From assembly GCF_017874235.1 (NCBI RefSeq), contig NZ_JAGGLC010000007.1, forward strand, positions 1 to 64,000: 64,000 nucleotides of DNA, given 5' to 3'. Under the pieces are notes generated by a model. The model was not told the DNA's origin, did no database searches, and was given only the letters and a program-made list of their open reading frames with translations. Positions 7,889 through 17,030 of this stretch are shown here, in pieces; positions within the stretch are counted from its first letter, which is position 1, and each line of letters opens with the position of its first letter. Made by a program: the position numbers and the translations under genes. This stretch comes from Halolamina salifodinae (lineage in GTDB: Archaea; Halobacteriota; Halobacteria; Halobacteriales; Haloferacaceae).

Positions 7889-8467
7889 TCAGAAGTCGTA
7901 ACGGATGCCCTCGACAGGCTGTTTCCCCTCGTCCTCCTCGGGGTCGTAGCGCTCGACGGCCTGCGCGAGCAGGTCGGGGACGGTCATCTCGCCCCAGCGC
8001 GCGGTGTTGAACGCAGCGTCGTAGATAGTGAGATCGGTGATGTCGAGGTCGTAGAGCTCCTCGTAGCGCTTGGCCTCGCTGCGCTCGCGGCGCTCGGTGA
8101 CTGCGCGGGCCTCCTCGACGGTCTTGTCCTCGCGGTCGGCGATGCGCTCGGCGCGCACGTCGAGCGGGGCGTCGAGCCAGAACCGCATATCGGCGTGCTC
8201 GGCCGCGAGCCAGCCAGCGAGCCGGGACTCCAGCAGCACGTCCTCGCGCGTGGCGGCGATGTTGCGCAGGCGTCGGTCGAGATCGCGGTCGATCTGGTCT
8301 TCCTCCTCGGCGAGTTCGTTGAACTCCACGGGGGTGTAGCCCCGTTCCTCGGCGAGTTCGCGGAAGATGTCGCCGCCGCTGATGTGGTCGAGGTCGAACC
8401 GTTGGGCCAACAGCTCCGCGTTCGTGCTCTTCCCGCTGCCCGGCGGGCCGGAGACGGTGAGTAACAT
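7889..8467 (-). CDS. cmk: (d)CMP kinase, archaeal type
   Basis: Phosphorylates CMP/dCMP with ATP in pyrimidine nucleotide metabolism. The 192-residue P-loop kinase has Walker [16 protein letters not shown] at residues 7-21, the NMP-binding segment [20 protein letters not shown], the strand [11 protein letters not shown], and the lid region with [17 protein letters not shown]. It begins MLLTVSG, typical of the family; the longer open frame upstream is not protein-like. It lies just upstream of cbf5/truB with only two bases between them, an arrangement I recall as usual in haloarchaea. Confidence 0.9.
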   Translation of the reverse strand: MLLTVSGPPGSGKSTNAELLAQRFDLDHISGGDIFRELAEERGYTPVEFNELAEEEDQIDRDLDRRLRNIAATREDVLLESRLAGWLAAEHADMRFWLDAPLDVRAERIADREDKTVEEARAVTERRERSEAKRYEELYDLDITDLTIYDAAFNTARWGEMTVPDLLAQAVERYDPEEDEGKQPVEGIRYDF

Positions 8468-8602
8468 AGCGACAAAAGCGCGCAGAGGGGGAAAATCGTT
8501 GCCGTTCGTCGGCGGTTGGTGGATGTGTGGCACCGTCGACGCCGACGCGCCCCCGGCACGGCCAGTAGCTTTTGGAGGGAGCCGGACCCAGATCCGGGCA
8601 TA

Positions 8603-8974
8603 ATGACGCTCCAGGCATCGATCATCGAGGTCCAGCGCCAGTCCGACGTCGACGACGACGAGACCGCCGAGGAGACGCTGCGGGAGACCCTCGACCTCCT
8701 CGCCGAGCGCATTTCCCGCGAAGAGGGGAAGAACATCGCCGGCAAACTCCCCAAGGAGATGGAGACGTGGGCCATCGACTGGGACTCGCACTCCGAGGCC
8801 TCGTTCGGCGTCGACGAGTTCCTCGAACGCCTCGCCGACCGCCTCGGCGTGGACAAGGAGACCGCCCAGACCCGCGCACAGGCCGCCTTCGACGCGCTGG
8901 AGATGGAGACCGACCACTTCGAGCGCTCGCGGATCGAGGGCCAGCTTCCCGACGAGTACGACACGCTGATCTGA
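8603..8974 (+). CDS. DUF2267 domain protein
   Basis: A 123-residue acidic, all-helical protein matching DUF2267: [34 protein letters not shown] then [33 protein letters not shown], ending with LPDEYDTLI. The family usually has two such helical repeats and the end phrase of LPxEYxxLW/F type. The role is unknown. The ATG at 8603 follows a divergent promoter region shared with cmk. An in-frame start further upstream would add 29 unconvincing residues. Confidence 0.88.
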   Translation: MTLQASIIEVQRQSDVDDDETAEETLRETLDLLAERISREEGKNIAGKLPKEMETWAIDWDSHSEASFGVDEFLERLADRLGVDKETAQTRAQAAFDALEMETDHFERSRIEGQLPDEYDTLI

Positions 8975-9027
8975 GCGCCGAACCCGTTCCGGCCAACCCT
9001 TTTCGCACGGCCCCACCACTTCCGCGC

Positions 9028-9741
9028 ATGAACGTCCCCGACTCCGTCGCGACTGCGCTCGCGGACCGCGAGGTGGCAGGCAGGACCTGCCTCGAAGCGG
9101 GCGCCGGCGTAGGCAACGCCACAGCCGGCCTGCTCGATGCGGGCGCCGACCACGTCTACGCAGTCACTGACCGCGCAGACCACGCCGAGGGCGTCCGGGA
9201 GCGCTTCGACGGCGACGACCGCGTCACGCTGGTCGAAGCCGACCTCCGGGACCTCCCGCTCCCAGAGGGCGCCGTCGAGGTGATCACCGCCCACGCGCTG
9301 TTCAACGTCCTCCCGAACGACGCCGCGGCGCCCATCGCGGCCGAACTCACGCGCGTCGCCGCGCCGGGTGCGGAACTGATCGTCGACGACTACGACCCGA
9401 TGCCGCCCGAGTCGCCGGTCCGGCAGCTATTCGCCGTGGAGAACGCTGCCGCCGAGTTGGCGAACGCGCGGGCGGCGCTGACGTTCTACCCCGCCGACGG
9501 CCTGCGACGCCTGTTCGGCGGGCACGGCTGGGAACACGACCGCACGCGCGGGATTCTGGAGCCGGTTCCGTGGTCCGAGAGCCATCTGACCGCCCACGTC
9601 GCCGAGGTCCGGGGCCACGCGAACGCGCTCCCGGAGTCGCTGGGCCAACAGCTGATCACCGAGGCCGAACTGCTGGCGAAATCGACCGGGAGCAGCGACG
9701 AGGGGCGGATGTACAGCGTGGCGATGCGGCTGCCGGCGTAG
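9028..9741 (+). CDS. Class I SAM-dependent methyltransferase
   Basis: A 237-residue Rossmann-fold methyltransferase. Motif I is [20 protein letters not shown] (about residues 21-40), the acidic post-I region is [10 protein letters not shown], motif II is [21 protein letters not shown], and the later [18 protein letters not shown] matches motif III. The substrate cannot be predicted. It is separated from the DUF2267 gene by about 50 bases and may be co-transcribed with it. Confidence 0.85.
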   Translation: MNVPDSVATALADREVAGRTCLEAGAGVGNATAGLLDAGADHVYAVTDRADHAEGVRERFDGDDRVTLVEADLRDLPLPEGAVEVITAHALFNVLPNDAAAPIAAELTRVAAPGAELIVDDYDPMPPESPVRQLFAVENAAAELANARAALTFYPADGLRRLFGGHGWEHDRTRGILEPVPWSESHLTAHVAEVRGHANALPESLGQQLITEAELLAKSTGSSDEGRMYSVAMRLPA

Positions 9742-9831
9742 CTCCGAGCGCGAAGTCGACGCGCCGCGCCGGTCGCGTGCCGTCGTCCGTCGTCGGCCCC
9801 CTTTTTCACCACGGAGACCCACCCCCCGATA

Positions 9832-11070
9832 ATGACCAGCGACCGGAAGCAGTCCGGCTTCAAGCAGCGAACCCGGGTCGACGACGCGCTCGCGGCGCTC
9901 AGAGACGCCGTCGATCCCCATGGCCGCGCGGCGGAGCTCCCCATCGCCGAGGCCGACGGCCGCACCCTCGCGGCGACGATGGCCGCGCCCGCGAACGTCC
10001 CCTCGGCGCCCCGGGCGGCGATGGACGGCTACGCGGTCCGTGCGGGCGACACGTTCGGCGCGTCGGACCGCTCGCCGGAAGTCCTCCGCGCCGTCGACGA
10101 GGACCCCACCGAGGGCGTCGTCGATCCGAATCAGACCCTGCGGGTCCACACCGGCAGCGCGCTCCCCGAGGGCGCCGACGCCGTCGTGAAGATCGAACAG
10201 GCCGAACCCGTCGCCGACGAGATCGAACTGTTCGACGCCGTCGCCGAGGGCGAGAACGTCGCCGAGGCCGGCGAGGACGTGGAGGAGGGCCAGCATCTCT
10301 ACGACCCCGGCCACGTACTGCGACCCTCGGACCTCGGCCTGCTGAAGTCGGTCGGCTTCACCGAGGTCCCCGTCTTCGAGAAGCCCGAAGTGACCGTCAT
10401 CCCGACCGGCGACGAACTCGTGCAGGAAGATCCCGGTCCGGGCGAGACCATCGAGACCAACGGCCTCACCGTCTCCCGATTCGTCGAACGCTGGGGCGGC
10501 GAGCCGACCGAACTCGCCCCCGTCGAGGACGACGAGGACGCGCTGAAGGGCGCCATCGAGTCCGGTCTCGATGGCGAACTGGTGGTCACCTCCGGCGGGT
10601 CCTCCGTCGGCCAGCGAGACCTGCTTCCCGAGGTGCTGGAGGATCTCGGTGAGATCGTCGTCCACGGCATCGCACTCAAGCCCGGGCACCCGTTCGGCTT
10701 CGCGGTCGTCGAGGACACGCCCGTGCTGATGCTGCCGGGCTACCCGGTCGCGACCATCGTCAACGCCGTGCAGTTCCTCCGCCCCGCGGTCAAGCGGGCG
10801 ATGAACGCGCCGCTGCCGCCGTTCCCGACCACGGAGGCCACGTTAGAGCGAAAGATCGCCAGCGAACCCGGCGTGCGGACGTTCGCCCGGGTCCGACTGG
10901 AGGAGCACGAGAACGACCCCCGTCCCGCCGCGATCCCGACTCGCGTCTCCGGATCCGGGGTTCTCTCCAGCGTCGCGCTGGCCGACGGCTGGGTCGTCGT
11001 CCCAGAGGCCGCGGAGGGGATCGACGGCGGTGAGACCGTCGCGGTCCAGCACTGGGAGGTGGGCCAATGA
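9832..11070 (+). CDS. moeA: Molybdopterin molybdotransferase MoeA (first paralogue)
   Basis: Inserts molybdate (or tungstate) into adenylylated molybdopterin, the last step of molybdenum cofactor synthesis. The 412-residue protein has the MoeA/gephyrin-E domains: AAMDGYAVRAGDTFG, the lid domain with TGSALPEGADAVVKIEQ, the MPT-binding domain with VTVIPTGDELV and VTSGGSSVGQRD, GYPVATIVNAVQFLRP, and a C-terminal beta barrel. Its stop overlaps the start of a second MoeA gene by four bases (ATGA), so the two form an operon and may act as a pair. Confidence 0.95.
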   Translation: MTSDRKQSGFKQRTRVDDALAALRDAVDPHGRAAELPIAEADGRTLAATMAAPANVPSAPRAAMDGYAVRAGDTFGASDRSPEVLRAVDEDPTEGVVDPNQTLRVHTGSALPEGADAVVKIEQAEPVADEIELFDAVAEGENVAEAGEDVEEGQHLYDPGHVLRPSDLGLLKSVGFTEVPVFEKPEVTVIPTGDELVQEDPGPGETIETNGLTVSRFVERWGGEPTELAPVEDDEDALKGAIESGLDGELVVTSGGSSVGQRDLLPEVLEDLGEIVVHGIALKPGHPFGFAVVEDTPVLMLPGYPVATIVNAVQFLRPAVKRAMNAPLPPFPTTEATLERKIASEPGVRTFARVRLEEHENDPRPAAIPTRVSGSGVLSSVALADGWVVVPEAAEGIDGGETVAVQHWEVGQ

Positions 11071-12962
11071 GCGACCGGAAGGAGTTCCGCGACCTGACCT
11101 CGCCGGCGAAAGCCCACGAGGCCATCGCGTCGCTGGATCTCGAACCCGAGCCCGAAACCGTCGCGATCGCGGACGCCCGCGGGCGGATCCTCGCCGAGCG
11201 CGTCGACGCCGACCTCGACGTGCCGGGCTTCGACCGGGCGTCGATGGACGGCTACGCGGTGCGCGCACGGGGCACGTTCGGCGCCGACGAGGCCGACCCC
11301 GCGGTGCTCGATCTGGTGGGCGAAGTCCACGCCGGCAGCGAGCCGGACGTGTTCGTCGACGAGGGCGAGTGCGCCGAAATCTCCACGGGTGCGGTGATGC
11401 CCGACGGCGCCGACGCCGTGGTGATGGTCGAGAAAACCGACGAACTCGGCACCGAGGCCGTCGAGATCCGGACCTCGGTCGCGCCCGGCGACCACGTGAT
11501 GCCCGCCGGCGCCGACATCGCCGCCGGCCAGCGCGCGCTGGGGCCCGGCACGGAGCTCACCCCCCGTGAGATCGGTCTGCTCTCAGCGCTCGGCAAGGGC
11601 GAAATCGAGGTGCGAGGGAAGCCGACGATCGGCATCGTTTCGACGGGCGACGAACTGGTCCGGCCCGGCGAGGACCTCAACAGCGACGCCGGCCAGATCT
11701 ACGACGTGAACAGCTACACCATCGCCGCCGGGGTCGAGGAAGCCGGCGGCGAGGCCAAACTCTACCCCCACGCCGGCGACGACATGGACGTGATGGAAGA
11801 GGCGCTGACGACCGCTGCCGAGGAGTGCGATCTGGTGCTCTCCTCCGGCTCTACATCGGCCTCGGCGGTCGACGTCGTGTATCAGGTGATTGAGGAGCGC
11901 GGCGAACTCCTGCTCCACGGCGTCTCCGTGAAACCTGGGAAGCCGATGCTCGTCGGGCGACTGGCGGACAGCGCCTACGTCGGCCTGCCGGGCTACCCCG
12001 TCTCCGCACTCACCATCTTCCGGACCTTCGTCGCGCCCGCGATCCGACGCGCCGCTGGGGTGCCAGAACCCCGAACCGCAACTGTGGAGGGGAAACTGGC
12101 GACCGAGGAGCGCTACAGCGAGGGCCGCACCCGGATGATGCCGGTGGGTCTCGTCGAGAACGAGGCGGGCGAGACGCTGGTCTACCCCGTGGACAAGGGC
12201 TCGGGCGCGACGACCAGCCTCGTGGAAGCCGACGGCGTCGTCGAAGTCGATGCCGACACCGAGTACCTCGCTGAGGGCGAACAGGTGCGCGTGACCCTGT
12301 TCTCGCCGAGCGTCCGGACCCCCGCGGTGCTCGCGTTCGGCGAGGACGACCCGGCGTTCTCGCGCCTGCTGGACCGCCTCAAGTCGAGTCGGTTCCTCTC
12401 GGTCGGCTCCCGTGAGGGGCTTCGACGCCTGCGCGACGGCCTGCCGGACGCCGCCGTCGTCGCCGGCCCGGTCCGGCGCGAAGTGGAGTCGGTCGGCCTC
12501 GGCTCCTGGAAGCGCGAGTGGGGGCTGATCGTGCCCGAGGGCAACCCCGCGGGAATCGAGGGGTTCGGGGATCTGATCGACGGCGACCTGCGGTTCGTGA
12601 ACCTCGACACGGCGACGGGCCTCCGGGCCAGCGCCGACGCGGAACTGGAGCGACTGGCTGCCGCGCGGGACACCGACGCCGCCGCGCTGCAGAACGCCAT
12701 CGACGGCTACGGGTTCACGCTCAAGGCCCACGAGAGCCCCGCCAGACGGGTGCTCGCAGGGGAGTTCGACGCCGGCCTCGGCCTGCGCGCGACCGCGGAG
12801 AAACTGGGGCTGGGATTCGTCCCGGTCGACAGCCAGACCGTCCGGGTGCGGGCCAACCCCGAGCGCGTGGAGAAACAGGGCATGAAGGACCTGAAAGCCG
12901 TGCTCTCAGGGATGGAGGAGGTGCTCGCCGATCTCCCGGGGTTCGAACCCGTCGACGAATGA
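11067..12962 (+). CDS. moeA: MoeA paralogue fused to a PBP-like (molybdate-binding type) domain
   Basis: A 631-residue fusion. Residues 1-405 are MoeA: SMDGYAVRARGTFG, STGAVMPDGADAVVMVEKTD, IGIVSTGDELVRPG, SSGSTSASAVDVVYQ, GLPGYPVSALTIF. Residues of about 415-631 form a type II periplasmic-binding-like domain (VLAFGEDDPAFSRLLDRL ... DAAVVAGPVRREVES ... FDAGLGLRATAEKLGLGFVPV) without a signal peptide, so it should be cytosolic and may sense or deliver oxyanion or cofactor. Such MoeA-PBP fusions are known in archaea. Compared with the first copy, SSG-STSAS replaces SGGSSVGQ, a hint of a different metal or regulatory role. Confidence 0.92.
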   Translation: MSDRKEFRDLTSPAKAHEAIASLDLEPEPETVAIADARGRILAERVDADLDVPGFDRASMDGYAVRARGTFGADEADPAVLDLVGEVHAGSEPDVFVDEGECAEISTGAVMPDGADAVVMVEKTDELGTEAVEIRTSVAPGDHVMPAGADIAAGQRALGPGTELTPREIGLLSALGKGEIEVRGKPTIGIVSTGDELVRPGEDLNSDAGQIYDVNSYTIAAGVEEAGGEAKLYPHAGDDMDVMEEALTTAAEECDLVLSSGSTSASAVDVVYQVIEERGELLLHGVSVKPGKPMLVGRLADSAYVGLPGYPVSALTIFRTFVAPAIRRAAGVPEPRTATVEGKLATEERYSEGRTRMMPVGLVENEAGETLVYPVDKGSGATTSLVEADGVVEVDADTEYLAEGEQVRVTLFSPSVRTPAVLAFGEDDPAFSRLLDRLKSSRFLSVGSREGLRRLRDGLPDAAVVAGPVRREVESVGLGSWKREWGLIVPEGNPAGIEGFGDLIDGDLRFVNLDTATGLRASADAELERLAAARDTDAAALQNAIDGYGFTLKAHESPARRVLAGEFDAGLGLRATAEKLGLGFVPVDSQTVRVRANPERVEKQGMKDLKAVLSGMEEVLADLPGFEPVDE

Positions 12963-13675
12963 GTCTCCCGTCACGCCGCAGCGCGCTCCGTCTCGGCAGC
13001 AGTGGGCTGCTCTCCGGCGTGTTCGGGCTGCTCGCTGGCTGTTCCGCGCCGAGCGGCACCACACCGGCACCGAACGGGAAACGGATCCTCGCGCTCGGGG
13101 ACTCCTACACCGTCGGCACCGGCGTCGACGCCGACGAGCGCTGGGTGACGAAACTCACCGAGCGACTGCGCGCCGAGGGTGAGGCCGTCGCCGATCCAGT
13201 GGTGATTGCGGAGAACGGCTGGACGACGGACGATCTGGACGAGGCAATTGATAAAGCGGAGCCAGCAGGGCCGTTCGACCTCGTGACCCTGCTGATCGGC
13301 GCCAACAACTGCTTTCAGGAGGAGCCACCCGAGACGTTCGCGCCGAAGTTCGAGGCCATGCTGGATCGGGCGCTGGAGTTCGCCGAGAATCCGGACTCGG
13401 TCGTCGTGATCACCGTGCCGGACTACACGCTCACCCCTGTCGGGCAGGAGAACGACCCCGAAGAACACGCGGAACGGCTGGACGCCTACGAGGAGATCAC
13501 CCGCGAGGCAGTCGAGAAACGGGGGGTTCGGCTCGTCGACGTGATTCCGCCGTCGAAGCGCGTTGCTGCGGAGCCAGCACTGATCGCCGGGGACGACCTC
13601 CACCCGGCGCCCGCCCAGCACGACCTGTGGCTGGAGCGGATCTATCCGGTCGCCGCAGAAGCGCTCCGGGCTTAG
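12959..13675 (+). CDS. SGNH/GDSL hydrolase lipoprotein
   Basis: A 238-residue secreted esterase-like protein. The N-terminus has a twin-arginine signal (SRRSALRL) and lipobox LAGC, so it is probably exported folded and lipid-anchored. SGNH blocks are visible: ILALGDSYTVG (Ser), LLIGANNCFQ (Asn) and DDLHPAPAQH (Asp, His). The acyl substrate is unknown. Its ATG overlaps the stop of the preceding MoeA gene, so it is transcribed with the cofactor operon, although a functional link is not obvious. Confidence 0.88.
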   Translation: MSLPSRRSALRLGSSGLLSGVFGLLAGCSAPSGTTPAPNGKRILALGDSYTVGTGVDADERWVTKLTERLRAEGEAVADPVVIAENGWTTDDLDEAIDKAEPAGPFDLVTLLIGANNCFQEEPPETFAPKFEAMLDRALEFAENPDSVVVITVPDYTLTPVGQENDPEEHAERLDAYEEITREAVEKRGVRLVDVIPPSKRVAAEPALIAGDDLHPAPAQHDLWLERIYPVAAEALRA

Positions 13676-14322
13676 ACGCCGAACACCGTCTCATCGAGGT
13701 CCGTGAACTGCTCGACGCGGTGGTCCGCCAGCACGCACTGGCCACGGCGATCCGGGCCGTGGCGCTCGACGTGAACCGCGTCGAGGCCGGCGTTCCACGC
13801 CGCGCCAACGTCGCTCGGGCCGTCGCCGGCGAGCACGCCCGCACCTTCTGCGTCGACACCGAGCCGCTGCATCGTGTGGTGGACCGGCTCGGGGTCGGGT
13901 TTCCAGCCCAGATCGTCGGAACAAGTCACGAACGCGTCGAAGCGCGAGCGCAGGTCGAGGTCGTCGACGACGCGGTCGGCGAGGAACGGCGCGCAGTGGG
14001 TGACGACGCCCACCGGGCGCCCGGCGCGGTCGAGTTCGTCGAGGAGGGCGGCGGCGTCGTCGTGGATGTACGTCGCCTCGGCGCGGGCACCGGGATCCTC
14101 GGCCTCGTGGAGCGCGGGCCAGAAGCGGCCGGGGTCGAGCCCCAGCGCGGCCAGTTTCTCGCTGCGCGGGCCGCCGAGACCGTGCCAGAGCGTCTCCACT
14201 TCCTCGTCGGTGAACTCTCGGCCGAGCCGGTCGCCGACTTCCTCGAACACGTCGTAGCGGTACTGGGGCTCCACGTCGACGATGGTGCCGTCGAGGTCGA
14301 GCAGCCAGAAGTCGTACGCCAT
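13672..14322 (-). CDS. HAD superfamily hydrolase
   Basis: A 216-residue phosphatase-like HAD protein. Motif I is FWLLDLDGTIVDVEP, motif II is VGVVTHCAP (Thr), motif III is the lysine in LGWKPDPEPVHHTM, and motif IV is GDGPSDVGAAWNAG. The helical cap between motifs I and II is of phosphoglycolate-phosphatase type. The substrate is unknown. The ATG at 14322 gives MAYDFWLLDLDG; its stop overlaps that of the convergent SGNH gene. Confidence 0.9.
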   Translation of the reverse strand: MAYDFWLLDLDGTIVDVEPQYRYDVFEEVGDRLGREFTDEEVETLWHGLGGPRSEKLAALGLDPGRFWPALHEAEDPGARAEATYIHDDAAALLDELDRAGRPVGVVTHCAPFLADRVVDDLDLRSRFDAFVTCSDDLGWKPDPEPVHHTMQRLGVDAEGAGVLAGDGPSDVGAAWNAGLDAVHVERHGPDRRGQCVLADHRVEQFTDLDETVFGV

Positions 14323-14362
14323 CTGGGCGGTGCTAGCCGGTTCGGGGAGAAGTGCGTTGTGG

Positions 14363-14758
14363 TCAGACGGCTTCGGTGTCGACCGCGTGGATCGAGGAGC
14401 CGAGATACTGGTGCAGCACCTCGTCAACGTTCTCCGCATTGAACCGCGAGAGATCCCGGTCGATCTCGGCTTTCAGCGCGTCGAGATACTCCTCGTCGGC
14501 CCGGAGTTCAGAGAACGACAGCGAGACGACCTCGACACCGAGCCAGTCGCTGGCGGCGTCCCGCAGTGACGATTCGTCGCCGATCTCGCCGCGCCAGAGC
14601 CGATCCCGGAAGAACAGCCAGTCGATCCGCTCGGCGCCGGGTTCGACGCCCGGAACTGGGGCGAACAGCCTGAGCGTCGTCTCGAAGCGGTTCGGGTCGA
14701 ACGCGACGCCGGGGGCTTCGACGCGGAACTTCGCCTCGAAGACGTAGGCGGCCTTCAT
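14363..14758 (-). CDS. LWR-salt protein (haloarchaeal)
   Basis: A 131-residue haloarchaeal protein with the signature FFRDRLWRGEIGDESSLRDAASDWLG, which I recall as the LWR-salt family. It begins MKAAYVFEAKFRVEAPGVAFDPNRFETTLRLFAP (a ferredoxin-like beta-alpha-beta pattern) and ends in a long acidic helix (FSELRADEEYLDALKAEIDRDLSRF). No catalytic residues are visible and the function is unknown. It sits just downstream of the pterin dehydratase gene on the same strand, 18 bases away. Confidence 0.8.
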   Translation of the reverse strand: MKAAYVFEAKFRVEAPGVAFDPNRFETTLRLFAPVPGVEPGAERIDWLFFRDRLWRGEIGDESSLRDAASDWLGVEVVSLSFSELRADEEYLDALKAEIDRDLSRFNAENVDEVLHQYLGSSIHAVDTEAV

Positions 14759-14776
14759 CGGTCCATCACCTCGCCA

Positions 14777-15052
14777 TCAGTATTCGCCGTCGCAGTAGTC
14801 GGCCAGCCGGACGTCCTTCTCGGTGACGCCGCCGGCGTCGTGGGTCGTGAAGCGTACCTCCACCTCGTCGTAGCGCAGCGTGATCTCGGGATGGTGGAAC
14901 TCCTCCTCGGCGATCTCGGCCACGTCGGAGACGAACTGGGCGGCGGTGAGGTAGTCGTCGAACTCGTAGGTCCGGATGATCTCGTCGCCGTCGTACTCCC
15001 AGCCGTTGGGGATTCGCCGCTCGACCTCGTCGTCCTCGAGTAGTTCGGCCAT
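14777..15052 (-). CDS. 4a-hydroxytetrahydrobiopterin dehydratase (PCD/DCoH)
   Basis: Dehydrates 4a-hydroxytetrahydrobiopterin to recycle the pterin after aromatic amino acid hydroxylation, or acts on molybdopterin-type pterins in prokaryotes. The 91-residue protein has the active-site signature EEFHHPEITLRYDEVEVRFTTHDAGGVTEKD, with the adjacent histidines and the later His and Asp of the PCD motif, preceded by IIRTYEFDDYLTAAQFV. The length is normal for the family. Confidence 0.92.
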   Translation of the reverse strand: MAELLEDDEVERRIPNGWEYDGDEIIRTYEFDDYLTAAQFVSDVAEIAEEEFHHPEITLRYDEVEVRFTTHDAGGVTEKDVRLADYCDGEY

Positions 15053-15097
15053 AGCGGGGCCTACGGCCCGTGAGGGGAAAAGGTTCGGCCGGGGTCG

Positions 15098-16384
15098 CTA
15101 CTCGCCGGCGGCTTCGTCGGCCGCCTCGGCGGCCGAGTCGGCCTCTGTGGCGTCGAACGTGGGGTCGAAAAGCTGCATCGCGGTGCGGATGGTGGTCCAG
15201 TCGTCCTCGCCGGCGGCCTCACGCAGGCTCTGGGTGGGCGGGGCGAGCAGTTGGGAGACCAGCGAGTCGGCCAGCGCCTCGACGGTCTCGCGCTGGTCCT
15301 CGTTCAGGCCGCCCTGCGCTTCGAGTTTGGTGAGCGCGCGGTCGATCTCTCGGGCCTTCATCCGCTCGGCGCCCTCGTACATGCCGCGGATCGCCTCGTC
15401 GGCGCGGGCGCGCTTGAACGAGGAGAGCAGGCGTTCGTGTTCGGCGTCGATCATCGCCTCGACCTGCCGGGCCGCCGCGCGGCGCTGTTCGTGGGCTTGC
15501 TCGGTGACGGTCTCCAGGTCGTCGATGTCGTGGACGACGACCGAGGATAGCTCGTCGGCCGCGGGATCGATGTCCCGCGGGCGGGCGATGTCGACACAGA
15601 CTGCCTCCGTCCCGCGGAGTTCCTCGGCGGTGAGCACTGCGTCGGGGGCGCCGGTGGCGGCGACGACGACGGAGGCGCCGCGGGCGGCGTCGGCCGCCGC
15701 CTCGAGTCCGACGGCCTCGGCGTCGACGCTGACGTCTTGGGCCACGTGGGCGGCGTTGGGGACGGTGCGATTGGCAACGATCAGTCGGTCGACGCCCGCT
15801 CCCGCGAATGCGCGAGCCGCGAGCGTGCCCATCTCGCCGGCGCCCAGCACGAGCGCCGTCGCGTCGTCGAGGGGGGTCTCGCGAGCCGCGAGTTCGACCG
15901 CGGCCGAGCCCATCGAGACGGTACCCTCGTTGATCGATGTCTCGGTGCGGGCGCGCTCGCCCACGTGGACTGCCTTCAGTAGCGCCTCCTCCAGCACGGC
16001 GCCGAGCGTGCCGTCCTCGCGGGCGCGCTCCATCGCGTCCTTGACCTGGCCGATGATCTGGTCCTCGCCGAGCACGAGCGACTCTAGCCCGGAGGCGACC
16101 CGCATCAGGTGGCGGATCGTCCCCTCGTGGTCGAATCGAGTGACCGCCCCCTCGCGGACCTCGGGGGCGAAGTCGTCGAGCGCCGCACGGCCGTCCTCGG
16201 CGTCGTCGGTGACGACGTACGCCTCCGCGCGGTTGCAGGTGGCGAGCACGACGCTCTCGCTCACGCCGGGACGGGACGCGAGCCGCTCTGTGGCCGCGCT
16301 CGCGTCGGCCGGCGCTGCCGACTCCACCTCCTCGACGGTCGCGAGCGAGTGGGAGACGCTCACGCCAGAGATCACTCCGGTCAC
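15098..16384 (-). CDS. hemA: Glutamyl-tRNA reductase
   Basis: Reduces glutamyl-tRNA(Glu) to glutamate-1-semialdehyde with NADPH, the first committed step of tetrapyrrole synthesis. The 428-residue protein carries the catalytic cysteine in VVLATCNRAEAYVV, the MRVASGLESLVLGEDQIIGQVK block, the NADPH-binding motif ALVLGAGEMGTLAARAFAGAG, and the C-terminal dimerisation helices followed by an acidic halophilic tail. The start is GTG (16384). In many haloarchaea a siroheme synthase gene lies next to it; here it does not. Confidence 0.95.
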   Translation of the reverse strand: MTGVISGVSVSHSLATVEEVESAAPADASAATERLASRPGVSESVVLATCNRAEAYVVTDDAEDGRAALDDFAPEVREGAVTRFDHEGTIRHLMRVASGLESLVLGEDQIIGQVKDAMERAREDGTLGAVLEEALLKAVHVGERARTETSINEGTVSMGSAAVELAARETPLDDATALVLGAGEMGTLAARAFAGAGVDRLIVANRTVPNAAHVAQDVSVDAEAVGLEAAADAARGASVVVAATGAPDAVLTAEELRGTEAVCVDIARPRDIDPAADELSSVVVHDIDDLETVTEQAHEQRRAAARQVEAMIDAEHERLLSSFKRARADEAIRGMYEGAERMKAREIDRALTKLEAQGGLNEDQRETVEALADSLVSQLLAPPTQSLREAAGEDDWTTIRTAMQLFDPTFDATEADSAAEAADEAAGE

Positions 16385-16465
16385 GGGTTTCTCTCGGCGG
16401 AGATACCCCGCCGTTCGGGTAAAACCTTCCGAATACGGCGAGGGGGCACGCCGAACGTATTCGGG

Positions 16466-16864
16466 TTACGGGACGGTAGTGACGCGGTCAACGTGATCGA
16501 GGGATCGGAGGTCGTCGGCCAGGCTCGGCTGATCGACGCCGGCCTCGTAGTAGAACACCAGGTCGAACGTGCCAGACCGGAGGAGCTGTTGGCACTCCCA
16601 GACGAACTCGTCGTCCGCGAGGGTCTTGCCCTGGAACTGGTTCGAGGCGAACTGATCGGTGTCGTTGCCGGCGTAGATGTAGCTCTCGCCGTTGCCGGCG
16701 TGCTCGGCGATCACGTCGTTGGCGGCGACAGTGAGTTCGTGCATCTCCAGATCCTCCTCCCCGCCGAGGTCGGTGTGAACGATACAGCCCGCCAGTTCGA
16801 TCTCCCCGGGCTCGAGCAGGCGCGTGGCCCGCTCGTAGAGGTCGTCGTCGACGGCGTCGGCCAT
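16466..16864 (-). CDS. Haloarchaeal conserved protein, tentatively DUF5778
   Basis: A 132-residue acidic protein beginning MADAVDDDLYERATRLLEPGEIELAG, with motifs CIVHTDLGGEEDLEMHELT, VIAEHAGNGESYIYAGNDTDQF and FVWECQQLLRSGTFDLVFYYEA. I recall the family as DUF5778, found in haloarchaea, with no known function. The two Cys and several His could bind metal but do not form a recognised motif. It is 81 bases upstream of hemA on the same strand. Confidence 0.65.
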   Translation of the reverse strand: MADAVDDDLYERATRLLEPGEIELAGCIVHTDLGGEEDLEMHELTVAANDVIAEHAGNGESYIYAGNDTDQFASNQFQGKTLADDEFVWECQQLLRSGTFDLVFYYEAGVDQPSLADDLRSLDHVDRVTTVP

Positions 16865-17030
16865 GTTTGGACTGTGAGCGGCGGCGCTTTACCGGTGGCG
16901 GTTCGCACCGAGTCCGCGCGGCGACGGTCGGCCGCGCGGGATTGAGAGGAAACCGGCGACGGTCGGCCGTCCGGGGCGCCGGACGTGACCACGCGAAAGG
17001 GCTATCCGGCCGCCGCCGGAACGATGAACA

